DNA from: Umezawaea sp049997955 | Lineage (GTDB): Bacteria; Actinomycetota; Actinomycetes; Mycobacteriales; Pseudonocardiaceae | NCBI GenBank assembly: GCA_049997955.1 | Contig: JAEBDY010000007.1 | Span: 372,001-436,000 of the forward strand | Length of the DNA stretch: 64,000 bases | Reading direction: 5' to 3' | Shown here: piece after piece, positions 26,101-43,766 of the stretch | Layout of the letters: each line of letters starts with the position of its first letter | Numbering within the stretch: position 1 is the first letter of the stretch | Program-made: the position numbers and the translations under genes | The notes under the pieces: generated by a model | Told to the model about the DNA's origin: nothing | Databases searched by the model: none | What the model saw: only the letters and a program-made list of their open reading frames with translations

Positions 26101-27953
26101 GCGGCGTCACCGGCGGGCTGACCGGCACCTGGCTGGTCGTCGTCCCGGCGGGCGTCCCCGAAGCGGCCGAGTTGGCCGCCGCGCTCGCCGAGCAGGGCGA
26201 CGTCGTGCGGGTCGTCTCGGCCGCGGACCGCGCGGCACTGACCGAGGTGCTCACCGGGGCGATGGCGGTCCGCCCGTTCGACGGCGTGCTGTCGCTGCTC
26301 GCCCTCGACCCCCGCGAGCACCCGGAGCACCCGGCGCTGAGCAGCGCTGTCGCCGGGACCATCGCGGTGTTGCAGGCACTGCGGGACGCCGATGCCGACG
26401 CGCCCGTCTGGGTGGTCACCCGCGGCGCGGTCGCGGTGGACGCGTTCTCCGACGCCGACCCGGCCGTCGCGGCGGTCTGGGGCCTCGGCACGGTCGTCGG
26501 TCTCGACCAGCCCGCGACCTGGGGCGGCCTGGTCGACCTCGACGGCACCGCGGACGTCGCGCGCCTGTGCGCCGTGGTGTCCGGGGTGAACGGTGAGGAC
26601 CAGGTCGCGATCCGGCCGTCCGGGGTGTTCGCCCGGCGCATGGTGCACGCCCCGCTGAGCGGGACCGCGGCCGAGTGGAAGCCTCGCGGAACCGTGCTGG
26701 TCACCGGCGGCACAGGTGCTGTCGGAGCACAGGTCGCCCGGTGGCTGGCGGGCCGGGGCGCCGAGCACCTCGTGCTCACCAGTCGCCGCGGGCTCGACGC
26801 CGAAGGCGCACGGGAACTGGTCGAAGAGCTGGCTGGCACCCGCGTCACGGTCGTGGCCTGCGACGTCTCCGACGAGAGCGCGCTGGCGGCTCTGCTCGCC
26901 GAGCACCCACCGACCACCGTCGTGCACGCCGCGGGCGTGCTGACCGACGAGCCGCCACTGGGGGACGTGACGCCGGAGCAGTTCGCCGCCGCCACCCGCG
27001 CCAAGGTCGTCGGCGCCGCACTGCTCGACCAGCTCCTCGGCGACACCGAGCTGGACGCGTTCGTGCTGATGTCCTCCGGTGCCGCGGTGTGGGGCACCTC
27101 CGGCAGGCCCGCCTACGCCGCGGGCAACGCCTACCTCGACGCGCTCGCCCGCCGTCGTCGCGCCGCGGGGCGTACCGCGACCGCGATCGCCTGGGGTTCC
27201 TGGGGCGGCGGGGGCATGGTCGACGCCGAGGCGAGCGATCTCCTGCGCCGCACGGGTTTGGCCGAGATGGCGCCGGAGCTCGCGGTCGAAGCCCTTGGCC
27301 AAGCGCTCGACCACGACGAGAGCCAGCTGGTCGTCGCCGACATCGACTGGACCGTGTTCGCCCCGGTGTACCAGCTCGCGCGTCCGAGGCCGCTGCTGCG
27401 CGCGCTGCCCGAGATCGCCGACGACACCGCCGAGGCAGTGGAGGGCACCGGTGACCTGAAGGGGCGGCTGGCCCCTCTCACCCCCGCTGAGCAGCGGCGG
27501 ACGCTGCTGGAGCTGGTGCGCGGCCAGGTCGCCGTGGTCGCCGGGTACGACGGGGGAGCGGCGGTCGATCCCACCCGCGCCTTCAAGGAGCTGGGCTTCG
27601 ACTCCGTCACCGCCGTCGACCTGCGCAACCGGCTCGGCTCGGCCACCGGGCTGAAGCTCCCGGCGACCATCGCGTTCGACCACGTCAGCCCGCAGGCACT
27701 GGCCGAGCACCTGTGGACCCGGCTGTGCGAAGGGGAGACCGCTGTCCCGCTCGAAGTCGGGCTGGACCGCCTGGAGGCGGCCGCCGCCGCACTGGACGCG
27801 GCGGAGATCGACCGGTCCCGGATCGTCGCCCGGCTCCAGGCGGTGGTGTCCACCCTGCACAAGACCTTGGGGGGCACCAGGACCACCGACGTGCTGCAGA
27901 CCGCGACCACGGACGAGCTGTTCGCCCTCATCGACAACGAACTCGGCGCCTGA
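23190..27953 (+). CDS. PKS-C: single-module type I polyketide synthase (KS-AT-KR-ACP), methylmalonyl-specific
   Basis: 1587-residue extension module. A docking helix (about 6-35) is followed by KS (C197, H332) and AT with S641 in GHSQG and YASH at 743-746, both methylmalonyl-CoA signatures. There is no dehydratase. The KR has GGTGAVG near 1173 and Y1309 with Trp1301 eight residues before it, the A-type (L-hydroxyl) mark. The ACP serine is S1472 and the C-terminal docking region ends in DELFALIDNELG. It should add a C3 unit and leave an alpha-methyl, beta-hydroxyl pair. The ATG at 23190 overlaps the PKS-B stop (ATGA). An internal ATG at 23205 has a better spaced GGGAA and may be the true start. 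Confidence 0.95.
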   Translation: MNGKAMGNEDKLRDYLKRAAADLQAARRRVQELEARNAEPIAIIGMGCRYPGGVRTPDDLWTMVDEGRDVIGEFPADRGWDLEGIYDPTPDRPGKTYTRHGGFLYGAPDFDAEFFGISPRDARRADPQQRILLEASWEAFESAGLDPQSLKGSPTGVYAGVMYHDYSGGSPDGSLVSGQVSYTLGLEGPSVSVDTACSSSLVALHMAAQALRDGDCTLALAGGVAVMGTPEMFIDFSGRRGLAADGRSKSFSDDADGTSWAEGVGVLVLERLSDARRNGHRVLALLRGTAVNQDGASNGFSAPNGPSQVRVIEAALVDAGLSRSDVDVVEAHGTGTALGDPIEAQSLLETYGQRTTGEPLLLGSIKSNMGHPQAAAGVAGVIKMVQALRHGRVPRTLHVGTPSTHVDWTAGAVELVTEPRDWPEVARPRRAAVSSFGVSGTNAHIILEQAPGDDVAESPVVAVGPLVLSAKTPAALAEAAVRLASHVRTSGDALADVAHTLVTGRAKLDHRAVVLAADRAQAVEALSALAVGGLRTDVVTGTADVRGKTVFVFPGQGSQWTGMATELLDQSQAFAERMAECDAALREFTEWSVLAVLRGEPGTPPADRVDVVQPVLWAVMVSLAAQWRALGVEPDMVIGHSQGEIAAATVSGALSVQDGARVVALRSKAIGDVLGGRGGGMLAAGVSAADLRSRLDAWDGRISLAADNGATSAVLSGDGDALDQLRDQLVAEGFRAKRVPVDYASHSAHVEHLSDRLLVDLGPIAPRRGDIAMTSTVTEEPVGEATVGAGYWFANLRTTVRFAPVVAKLAAAGYTRFVEVSPHPVLAMSIQETLDDVGRTGTVVGTLRRDEGGLTRFTTSLAELYVRGGAADWTSLVPSARTVDLPTYPFQHQRFWLDEEAAAPAAPASVADQEFWQDVTTGDVDALAARLGVEPAPLAELVPALASWHANRTAKSTVDSWRYRVSWAPLGGVTGGLTGTWLVVVPAGVPEAAELAAALAEQGDVVRVVSAADRAALTEVLTGAMAVRPFDGVLSLLALDPREHPEHPALSSAVAGTIAVLQALRDADADAPVWVVTRGAVAVDAFSDADPAVAAVWGLGTVVGLDQPATWGGLVDLDGTADVARLCAVVSGVNGEDQVAIRPSGVFARRMVHAPLSGTAAEWKPRGTVLVTGGTGAVGAQVARWLAGRGAEHLVLTSRRGLDAEGARELVEELAGTRVTVVACDVSDESALAALLAEHPPTTVVHAAGVLTDEPPLGDVTPEQFAAATRAKVVGAALLDQLLGDTELDAFVLMSSGAAVWGTSGRPAYAAGNAYLDALARRRRAAGRTATAIAWGSWGGGGMVDAEASDLLRRTGLAEMAPELAVEALGQALDHDESQLVVADIDWTVFAPVYQLARPRPLLRALPEIADDTAEAVEGTGDLKGRLAPLTPAEQRRTLLELVRGQVAVVAGYDGGAAVDPTRAFKELGFDSVTAVDLRNRLGSATGLKLPATIAFDHVSPQALAEHLWTRLCEGETAVPLEVGLDRLEAAAAALDAAEIDRSRIVARLQAVVSTLHKTLGGTRTTDVLQTATTDELFALIDNELGA

Positions 27954-27987
27954 GCGCGCCTCCACCCAGCGACAAGAGGTTGCCACG

Positions 27988-38355
<10,368 letters not shown>

Positions 38356-38401
38356 TCGTTGTGCCCGTGGCCCTTCGCGGTCACCGGCAGGGCGTTTGTC
38401 T

Positions 38402-38409
38402 ACCCCTAA
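38402..38409 (-). promoter_or_regulatory. TTAGGGGT motif upstream of the DrrAB-type exporter
   Basis: Reads ACCCCTAA on the + strand, 112 bp before the ATPase start. Unlike the other copies it is inverted relative to the gene it precedes. Confidence 0.45.
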
Positions 38410-38520
38410 TCAGGCTCCACCCGGCCACTATTGCCGTCCCCAAGCGGCCTGTGAGGCACTGGTGCGAACAGTTTCCCGGCTTCACCAAAGATCCTGACCC
38501 GAACGAGGAGAGGTACCCAA

Positions 38521-39443
38521 TGGTCACCGGCTACGCAATCGAAGCACGGGGGCTGCGCAAGTCCTACGGGGACGTGGACGTCCTGGAGAGCGTCGACCTG
38601 AACGTGGCCCGCGGCACGATGTTCGCGCTGCTGGGCCCGAACGGCGCGGGGAAGACCACGACGGTGCGCATTCTCAGCACACTGCTGGCTGCCGACGGCG
38701 GCACCGTGAAGATCAACGGTCATGACCTCGCCGGGCCGAAGCGGAAGGTGCGCGAGCAGATCGGCCTGACCGGACAGGACACCGCGGTCGACGACCTGCT
38801 CACCGGGCGCGAGAACCTGGAGATGATGGCCCGCCTGTTCCACCTGGCCACGGCGAAGGGGAAGACCCGCGCCACCGAGCTGCTGGCGCAGTTCGACCTG
38901 GCCGATGCCGCCGACCGCCAGGTCAAGACCTACTCCGGCGGCATGCGCCGCAGGCTCGACCTGGCGATCAGCCTGATCACCTCGCCGCCGGTGCTGTTCC
39001 TCGACGAGCCCACCACCGGCCTCGACCCGCGCAGCCGCTCGGCGATGTGGGACGCGATCCGCGCGCTGCTCGACGGCGGCACCACGATCCTGCTCACCAC
39101 GCAGTACCTCGAGGAGGCCGACCAGCTCGCCGACCGGATCGCGGTGATCGACAAGGGCCGCGTGGTCGCCGAGGGCACGGCGGCCGAGCTGAAGCGCAAG
39201 ATCGGCAGCGAGCGGCTGAAGCTGGCCTTCGCCACCGCGGGCGACGCGGCGTGCGCGCACGCCGCGGTCGGCGGCGTGCTGATCGACGACACGGTCAGCG
39301 TCGCCATCGACCAGCCCGGCCAGGTCCGGCGGCTGCTCAACCAGGTCGCCGACGCAGGCCTCGAGACCACCGGGCTCGAACTGTCCGAGCCGACCCTCGA
39401 CGACGTTTTCCACGCCCTTACCGGAACCGCGGGAGAGAAGTGA
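38521..39443 (+). CDS. Daunorubicin-resistance-type ABC transporter ATP-binding protein (DrrA family)
   Basis: 307-residue ATPase of a type 2 (ABC-2) exporter. It shows Walker A GPNGAGKTTT, signature YSGGMRRRLDLAISL, Walker B PVLFLDEPTTGLD and a DrrA-like C-terminal extension with LSEPTLDDVFHALTG. Start ATG 38521 follows AGGAGAGG. The gene overlaps the permease start by one base (TGATG). DrrA proteins pair with DrrB permeases to pump out hydrophobic antibiotics. Placement right after the last PKS gene, with a cluster-type TTAGGGGT motif upstream, makes export of the polyketide and self-resistance the likely role. Confidence 0.94.
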
Positions 39444-40270
39444 TGACCCAGACCCTGTCCAGGGAGGTCGAGGGGACGCAGGTCCCCGAGACCCCGAGCC
39501 GTTCCTCGTTCGCGCTGGCGCTGTCCGACTGCCGGGTGCTGATCGGGCGCAACGTCAAGCACATCACCCGGAACCCGGAGATGCTGATCCAGGCGGTCTC
39601 GCTGCCGCTGGTGCTCCTGCTGCTGTTCCGCTTCATGTTCGGCGGCGCGATCAGCGTTCCCGACATGGCCTACATCGACTACCTGCTGCCCGGCCTGGTG
39701 GTCGTGAGCATCGGCTTCAACTCCACGACCACCGTGGTCGGGGTGGCCTCGGACCTCACCCAGGGCCTGGTGGAACGGTTCCGCTCGATGCCCATGGTCG
39801 GCCCGGCCGTGCTCGTGGGCCACGTCGTCGCCGGGGTGCTGCGCAGCCTGATCTCGCTGGTGGTGATGGTCGCGGTCGGCTTGGCCATCGGGTTCCGCCC
39901 CTCGGGTGACGTGCTCGGCTGGCTCGGTGCGATCGGCCTGCTGGCGCTGTTCGCGACCGGCGTGTTCTGGCTCGCCACGCTGCTGGGCTCGATCGCCAAG
40001 ACCGTCGAGGGCGCGGGCGGCCTCGGCATGATCCTCGTCTTCATCCCCTACGCCAGCAGCGCGCTGGTGCCCACGGCGTCGATGCCGTCGGCGATGCGGG
40101 TGGTCGTCGACAACCAGCCGGTGACCGTCCTCATCGACGCCGTCCGCGGGTTGATGAACGGCACGGCGCTGGGCTCGACCGGCTGGCTCGCGCTGGCCTG
40201 GTGGGTCGTCATCACCGCGCTGGCCGCGTACTTCGCGGTTCGGAAGTTCCACCAGCGCGCCGTCGGCTGA
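39443..40270 (+). CDS. ABC-2 type permease (DrrB family)
   Basis: 275-residue membrane protein with six predicted helices: about 50-72, 82-105, 130-160, 165-190, 195-215 and 245-265. The typical ABC-2 segments are RNPEMLIQAVSLPLVLLL and the cytoplasmic RFRSMPM. The soluble N-terminal 45 residues are polar. It is translationally coupled to the DrrA-like ATPase upstream and should form the pore of that exporter. Two hairpins follow in the next 230 bases, marking the end of the transcript. Confidence 0.93.
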   Translation: MTQTLSREVEGTQVPETPSRSSFALALSDCRVLIGRNVKHITRNPEMLIQAVSLPLVLLLLFRFMFGGAISVPDMAYIDYLLPGLVVVSIGFNSTTTVVGVASDLTQGLVERFRSMPMVGPAVLVGHVVAGVLRSLISLVVMVAVGLAIGFRPSGDVLGWLGAIGLLALFATGVFWLATLLGSIAKTVEGAGGLGMILVFIPYASSALVPTASMPSAMRVVVDNQPVTVLIDAVRGLMNGTALGSTGWLALAWWVVITALAAYFAVRKFHQRAVG

Positions 40271-40281
40271 ACCGGCACGGG

Positions 40282-40321
40282 CGGGGAACGCTGTCGGCGG
40301 GTTCGGCTCCGGCGTTCCCCG
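40282..40321 (+). terminator. Hairpin after the DrrAB-type genes
   Basis: Inverted repeat CGGGGAACGC / GCGTTCCCCG (10 bp) with a 20-base loop, 11 bases after the permease stop. Confidence 0.5.
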
Positions 40322-40454
40322 GCGATCGTCGCGCCGTCCGCCGTGGTGTTCCTCACGGCACCACGGCCGTCACCGAGGGCGGGTTCCTCGTCCTGCCTCG
40401 TCCGGGTTCCGGAAGATGCCTGGTCCACGCCTGATCGACCGACAACGGCATCCT

Positions 40455-40496
40455 CGCCGAAGGCGGTCCGCGTTCACCCGCGGGCCGCCTTCGGCG
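40455..40496 (+). terminator. Second hairpin downstream of the DrrAB-type genes
   Basis: Perfect 12-bp stem CGCCGAAGGCGG / CCGCCTTCGGCG with an 18-base loop. It probably backs up the hairpin at 40282-40321. Confidence 0.55.
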
Positions 40497-40579
40497 TGCC
40501 GGGGGCACAAGGTCGACTTTAGGTCGGTCGGGCACTCTGCGTAGAGATGTCCGAGCAGTGAGTGAAGTGAGGTGGCCAG

Positions 40580-41158
40580 ATGTCGATCCACATCGTCGAG
40601 AAGCCCGCCGGGCCCCTCGACGCCTGGTTCGCCTCGCTGGCAGGCGATCCGGCAGGCGCCGCGGCCTTCCTGGCCGAGATCGCCGAGCGGGTCGCGCGCC
40701 GCCCCCGCGTGCTCGTGCTGGGCGGCGGCCCGGTGGCGGACGCGCTCGAAGCGGACGGGTACGCCGTCACGGTGGCGGGCTTCGACAGCCTGCCCACCTC
40801 GCGCTTCGACGTCGTCCACGCGGGTTCGGACGCCCTTTCGCGGTTCCTCCTGCAACGGGACCAGGTTCGCCTCGTCCGCGGTCTCGCGACGCTGCTGCGC
40901 CCTGGCGGCGCGCTGGTAGTCCAGGGGCACCACCCCGATCCGGTGGGTTGGGCGACGCACCCGCTCGTGACCGGGCACGACTGCGCCCGCCAGCTGCTGT
41001 TCCTGGCCGACGCCCTCGTGCCGCTGCGCTACGTGTGGCCCGCGGAACTGGACCTCATGGCCGAGTTGGCCGAACTGGCGCTCGACAGCCGCTGGGGCGG
41101 TTGGTACGGCGAGCCGGCGGGGTGCGGCGGACCGGTCGTGTCGCTCTACCGGAGCTGA
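40580..41158 (+). CDS. Small class I methyltransferase-like protein
   Basis: 192-residue protein with a methyltransferase-like core. RPRVLVLGGGPVADALEADG (about 36-55) stands where the SAM-binding glycine loop would be, and LATLLRPGGALVVQGHH (about 108-124) matches the post-motif III strand. The glycine loop is VLGGGPVADAL rather than D/ExGxGxG. The segment between is short and the protein is about 50-80 residues smaller than typical O-methyltransferases, so SAM binding or catalysis is uncertain. The start is ATG 40580 behind GAGGTGG. It lies alone between the exporter terminators and the SARP gene. It may methylate the polyketide or be a relic; no substrate can be assigned. Confidence 0.6.
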   Translation: MSIHIVEKPAGPLDAWFASLAGDPAGAAAFLAEIAERVARRPRVLVLGGGPVADALEADGYAVTVAGFDSLPTSRFDVVHAGSDALSRFLLQRDQVRLVRGLATLLRPGGALVVQGHHPDPVGWATHPLVTGHDCARQLLFLADALVPLRYVWPAELDLMAELAELALDSRWGGWYGEPAGCGGPVVSLYRS

Positions 41159-41164
41159 ACGAGA

Positions 41165-41204
41165 AGCGGCCCGGCCCCCGCTGGTGGCGGTGGACCGGGC
41201 CGCT
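41165..41204. terminator. Bidirectional hairpin between methyltransferase-like and SARP genes
   Basis: Inverted repeat AGCGGCCCGG / CCGGGCCGCT (10 bp) with a 20-base loop, centred between two convergent stops. Confidence 0.5.
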
Positions 41205-41222
41205 GGGCCGGGTGGGGCTGGA

Positions 41223-41987
41223 TCAAACCGCGTCCGACATCTCGCCGACCAGGATGCTGTGGTGCAGCTTCCGCAGTGAGCTGCCGGGCTCGATGCCCAG
41301 CTGTTGGACCAGGTGGTGCCGGGCGGAGGCGAAGGTCTCCAGGGCCTCGGCCCTGCGGTTGGACCGCAGCAGGGCGGTCATCAGGTACTCGTAGAACGTC
41401 TCGCGCAGCGTGTGCTCCTTCGCCAGCGCGGAAAGCTGTCCGACGACCTCGCGGTGCCTGCCGATCAGCAGTTCGGTCTCCATCAGCAGTTCCAGGCACT
41501 CCAGCCTGCTCTCCTCCAACAGAGCGGCGTAGGCCTGGACGTCGGGGGAGTCGGCGAAGCCACCGAACGCCTCGCCGCGCCACAGGTTCGCGGCCGCTCG
41601 CAGGACGGTCGCTGCCTCCTTGTAGCTGCGGTCCCAGTACAGGGCCCGACCCTGCTGGTAGAGGTGGGTGAAGCGGTCGGCGTCGAGCTCGTCGATGCCG
41701 ACGTGCAGGGAATAGCCGCGCGGGCTGGTCACGACGGGGCTGTCGTCCGCGTCGTCACCCGTGCCGCGCAGCAGCTTGCGCAGTTGAGAGACGTACACGT
41801 ACAGGGCGGCGCTCGCACGTGAGGGCGGGTTCTCGCCCCAGAGCTCGTTGATCAGGTGCTCGGTGGTCGCCACCTGGTTGTGCCTGGCCAGCAGCACGGC
41901 GAGCAGCGTCTCGATCTTGCGCGCCCTGGGGGCGCTGACACCGGGCCGCCCCCCGACTCTCATCTGACCGAGTATCTCGTAGTTCAT
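41223..41987 (-). CDS. SARP family transcriptional activator
   Basis: 254-residue pathway-specific activator of the Streptomyces antibiotic regulatory protein type. Residues 1-95 form an OmpR-like winged helix (LLAVLLARHNQVATTEHLIN, then YVYVSQLRKLLRG). Residues about 100-245 are the bacterial transcriptional activation (BTAD) domain. SARPs bind direct heptamer repeats at 11-bp spacing overlapping -35 regions; such a repeat exists at 2893-2910. The short length without ATPase or TPR modules puts it with ActII-ORF4 and DnrI rather than AfsR. Two ARE-like operators lie within 150 bp upstream of its start, so it is probably repressed by the neighbouring ScbR-like receptors until butyrolactone accumulates. 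It is the best candidate for the cluster activator. Confidence 0.93.
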   Translation of the reverse strand: MNYEILGQMRVGGRPGVSAPRARKIETLLAVLLARHNQVATTEHLINELWGENPPSRASAALYVYVSQLRKLLRGTGDDADDSPVVTSPRGYSLHVGIDELDADRFTHLYQQGRALYWDRSYKEAATVLRAAANLWRGEAFGGFADSPDVQAYAALLEESRLECLELLMETELLIGRHREVVGQLSALAKEHTLRETFYEYLMTALLRSNRRAEALETFASARHHLVQQLGIEPGSSLRKLHHSILVGEMSDAV

Positions 41988-42085
41988 TCCTCTGCCCTCC
42001 GGAGTCCACGTCGATCGGGACTACCCGGCCCGGCGCCCCCAGAGTGTCCAGCGCCCATGTGCCCGGTCCCACGGGGGCAGCGTAC

Positions 42086-42105
42086 TAAACCGACCGCCCG
42101 GTTTT
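42086..42105. promoter_or_regulatory. ARE-like operator 1 (SARP promoter)
   Basis: TAAACCGACCGCCCGGTTTT fits the A/T-rich ends and CCGAC..CGG core of autoregulatory elements bound by butyrolactone receptors. It forms a large inverted repeat with the element at 42110-42134. Confidence 0.6.
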
Positions 42106-42109
42106 CAAG

Positions 42110-42134
42110 ATAAAACCGGGAGGTCGGTCTGTTT
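42110..42134. promoter_or_regulatory. ARE-like operator 2 (SARP promoter)
   Basis: Its reverse complement matches operator 1 at 17 of 19 positions (core AGACCGACCTCCCGGTTTT), only 5 bases away. The pair lies 99-147 bp upstream of the SARP start. Confidence 0.6.
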
Positions 42135-42193
42135 GCTTCGGTATGAGTCGGCAACTGCCCTGTGGTTGGGCCAGTTTCGGCCATCTCCCAGTT

Positions 42194-42215
42194 GTAAACC
42201 GGGCGGTTGGTATGT
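42194..42215. promoter_or_regulatory. ARE-like operator 3 (upstream of receptor gene 1)
   Basis: GTAAACCGGGCGGTTGGTAT followed by GT. It sits 67 bp before the receptor gene start at 42282 and is probably an autoregulatory site. Confidence 0.5.
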
Positions 42216-42281
42216 AACCATGGGGGCGGACGATGAGGTGCGGGACTCCCTGTGCCAGCCGGCACGAGCAGATGGGGACCG

Positions 42282-42905
42282 ATGGTGACCAAGCAGGCAC
42301 GCTCGGAAGAGACCCGGCGCCTGTTGCTGGAAGCCGCAGCCAGGCTGCTGCACCAGGACGGCTACGCGGCCACCAGCATGGTGGGCATCTCGCACGCGGC
42401 AGGTGTCACCAAGGGTGGCCTGTACTTCCACTTCTCCTCCAAGGACGAGATCTGCGACGAGGTGCAGGTCGCCGCAGTGGCCGTGCTGCGCGAGTACGTG
42501 AACCGGCGTCTGGCGATGCCGTGGCCCGCCCTGCTGCGCCTCTCCGACCTCAGTCGTGTGCTCATGCGCTGGCTCGACGCCGACCCGAAGGTCGGCGCGA
42601 GCTTCCGCTTGGCGCGCGAGATGGGATCCACGGACGAGCGGTTCGTGCTGTTCTCCCGAGCGTGGCTGGCTCAGGTGCACCAGTACCTCGTCGAAGCGGT
42701 CGCCGGCGGTGAACTCGGCGCCGACGTGTCGACCGAGACCGTGGAACTGCTGGTGCTGGTCACCTGTGTCGGCCTCGAATCCGTGGCCTCCAGCCGGATC
42801 GTCGTACTGGACACCGACCTCGCCGCGACGCTGGCGAAGCTGTGGCGCCTCGTCGACCTGGCCGAACGGTCGCCGCGGACGATGGCGGGCGGCGGGCGGG
42901 CTTGA
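42282..42905 (+). CDS. Gamma-butyrolactone receptor-like TetR regulator (ScbR/ArpA family), copy 1
   Basis: 207-residue repressor. The N-terminal helix-turn-helix (MVGISHAAGVTKGGLYFHFS) is characteristic of the ArpA/ScbR group, and the ligand domain keeps the central Trp (SRAWLAQVHQYL) that lines the butyrolactone pocket in CprB. ATG 42282 is chosen for the GGGGA ahead of it; a GTG at 42252 would add 10 residues. Three ARE-like sites lie between this gene and the divergent SARP gene, so it probably represses SARP and itself until the AfsA product binds. Whether it is the true receptor or a pseudo-receptor answering to antibiotics cannot be told from sequence alone. Confidence 0.88.
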   Translation: MVTKQARSEETRRLLLEAAARLLHQDGYAATSMVGISHAAGVTKGGLYFHFSSKDEICDEVQVAAVAVLREYVNRRLAMPWPALLRLSDLSRVLMRWLDADPKVGASFRLAREMGSTDERFVLFSRAWLAQVHQYLVEAVAGGELGADVSTETVELLVLVTCVGLESVASSRIVVLDTDLAATLAKLWRLVDLAERSPRTMAGGGRA

Positions 42906-42930
42906 GAAGGGCGCCCGTTCCCCGCGTTCC

Positions 42931-43566
42931 TCAGACCGAAGCGGACTCCATGACGGCGGACCTGCTCGTCGAGGTGAACCGGTGCAGCCGGCGAGGCGGT
43001 ACCACGGAACTCAGGATCGTGTTCCACATGAACGTGACCCGCTCCTGCAGGTCCGCCCGCCCGGTCAGCACCTGCGAACTCAGCTGGATCCCGGTGAACG
43101 AGGCCACCACGAACTGCGCGAGGTCGTGCGTGTTGATCTCCTTGCGCAGGTCCCCCGCGGCCTTCGCGGCGAGCAGGCAGCCGTGGATCGTGTCGATCCA
43201 CCGCTTGTAGGCGTTGTCGGCGGGCGTGACGAACGAGCCCTGCTCGATGACGAGCCGGATGCTGGCCCGCACCCGGACGTCGGACTGCAGGCCGGCTGCC
43301 ATCCTGTGGGTGAGGTCGATGACGGTCTGCAGTCCCGGATCCTCGATCGCCGACAGGGGTTCGGAGACCGCGAACTGCTCGTCGATGAGCGCGTCGGCCA
43401 AGTCTTCCTTGGACTTGAAGTGAAAGTACAGCGCGCCCTTCGTGACACCTGCCTGGGTCAGGATGTCCGACAGGCTCGCGCCGAGAAAGCCGACCGCGTC
43501 GAACCGGGAGGCCGCTGCCTCCAGGATCGCTTTCCGTGTCTGCTCTGCACGCTCTTGGCGAGCCAC
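42931..43566 (-). CDS. Gamma-butyrolactone receptor-like TetR regulator (ScbR/ArpA family), copy 2
   Basis: 211-residue repressor starting at GTG 43566 (VARQERAEQTRKAILEAA), with GAGAGGA upstream. In-frame codons further upstream would add 23 unlike residues. The DNA-binding helix (LSDILTQAGVTKGALYFHFK) and the Trp in YKRWIDTIHGCL match ScbR-type receptors. It is divergent from the afsA homologue, with one ARE-like operator in the shared 200-bp gap, the classical scbR-scbA arrangement. On that basis this copy is the better candidate for the genuine butyrolactone receptor. Confidence 0.9.
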   Translation of the reverse strand: MARQERAEQTRKAILEAAASRFDAVGFLGASLSDILTQAGVTKGALYFHFKSKEDLADALIDEQFAVSEPLSAIEDPGLQTVIDLTHRMAAGLQSDVRVRASIRLVIEQGSFVTPADNAYKRWIDTIHGCLLAAKAAGDLRKEINTHDLAQFVVASFTGIQLSSQVLTGRADLQERVTFMWNTILSSVVPPRRLHRFTSTSRSAVMESASV

Positions 43567-43672
43567 GCCCAGTTCCTCTCGTCGGCCGTCGGGCGATCCA
43601 CAGTGGACCGTTCGGCGGGTCGGTGGATGCGTCAATTATCCAGTATACGTCCAGAGGTTGAGGAAAGCCAGC

Positions 43673-43702
43673 AAAAAAAAACCGCTCGGTCGGTATGGTT
43701 TT
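43673..43702. promoter_or_regulatory. ARE-like operator 4 (between receptor 2 and afsA homologue)
   Basis: An A8 run followed by ACCGCTCGGTCGGTATGG and TTTT. It carries the A/T-flanked ACCG..CGGT core of receptor binding sites and lies 65 bp before the afsA-like start. Confidence 0.6.
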
Positions 43703-43766
43703 ACCTGCTCACTTCCGCTAAGAATGTGGCGGGGAGTACTGGGGTAAAACTTCTGGGAGGACCGTC

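Larger units (their letters stand above)
40271..40579. other. Intergenic region with two hairpins
   Basis: The 309 bases after the permease contain no convincing gene. Two inverted repeats (40282-40321 and 40455-40496) look like tandem terminators. The promoter of the methyltransferase-like gene should lie in the last 80 bases; no clear motif was seen. Confidence 0.5.

Noticed and set aside
40282..40496. Two hairpins considered as a riboswitch or small RNA
   Set aside because: They are simple GC stems after an operon end with no conserved core; tandem terminators explain them.
42252..42281. GTG start giving 10 extra residues on receptor 1
   Set aside because: The extension has no family match and ATG 42282 carries the better ribosome site and the usual receptor N-terminus.
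43673..43680. A8 run considered as a phase-variable tract
   Set aside because: It is non-coding and fits the A/T-rich flank of an ARE operator; no coding frame crosses it.
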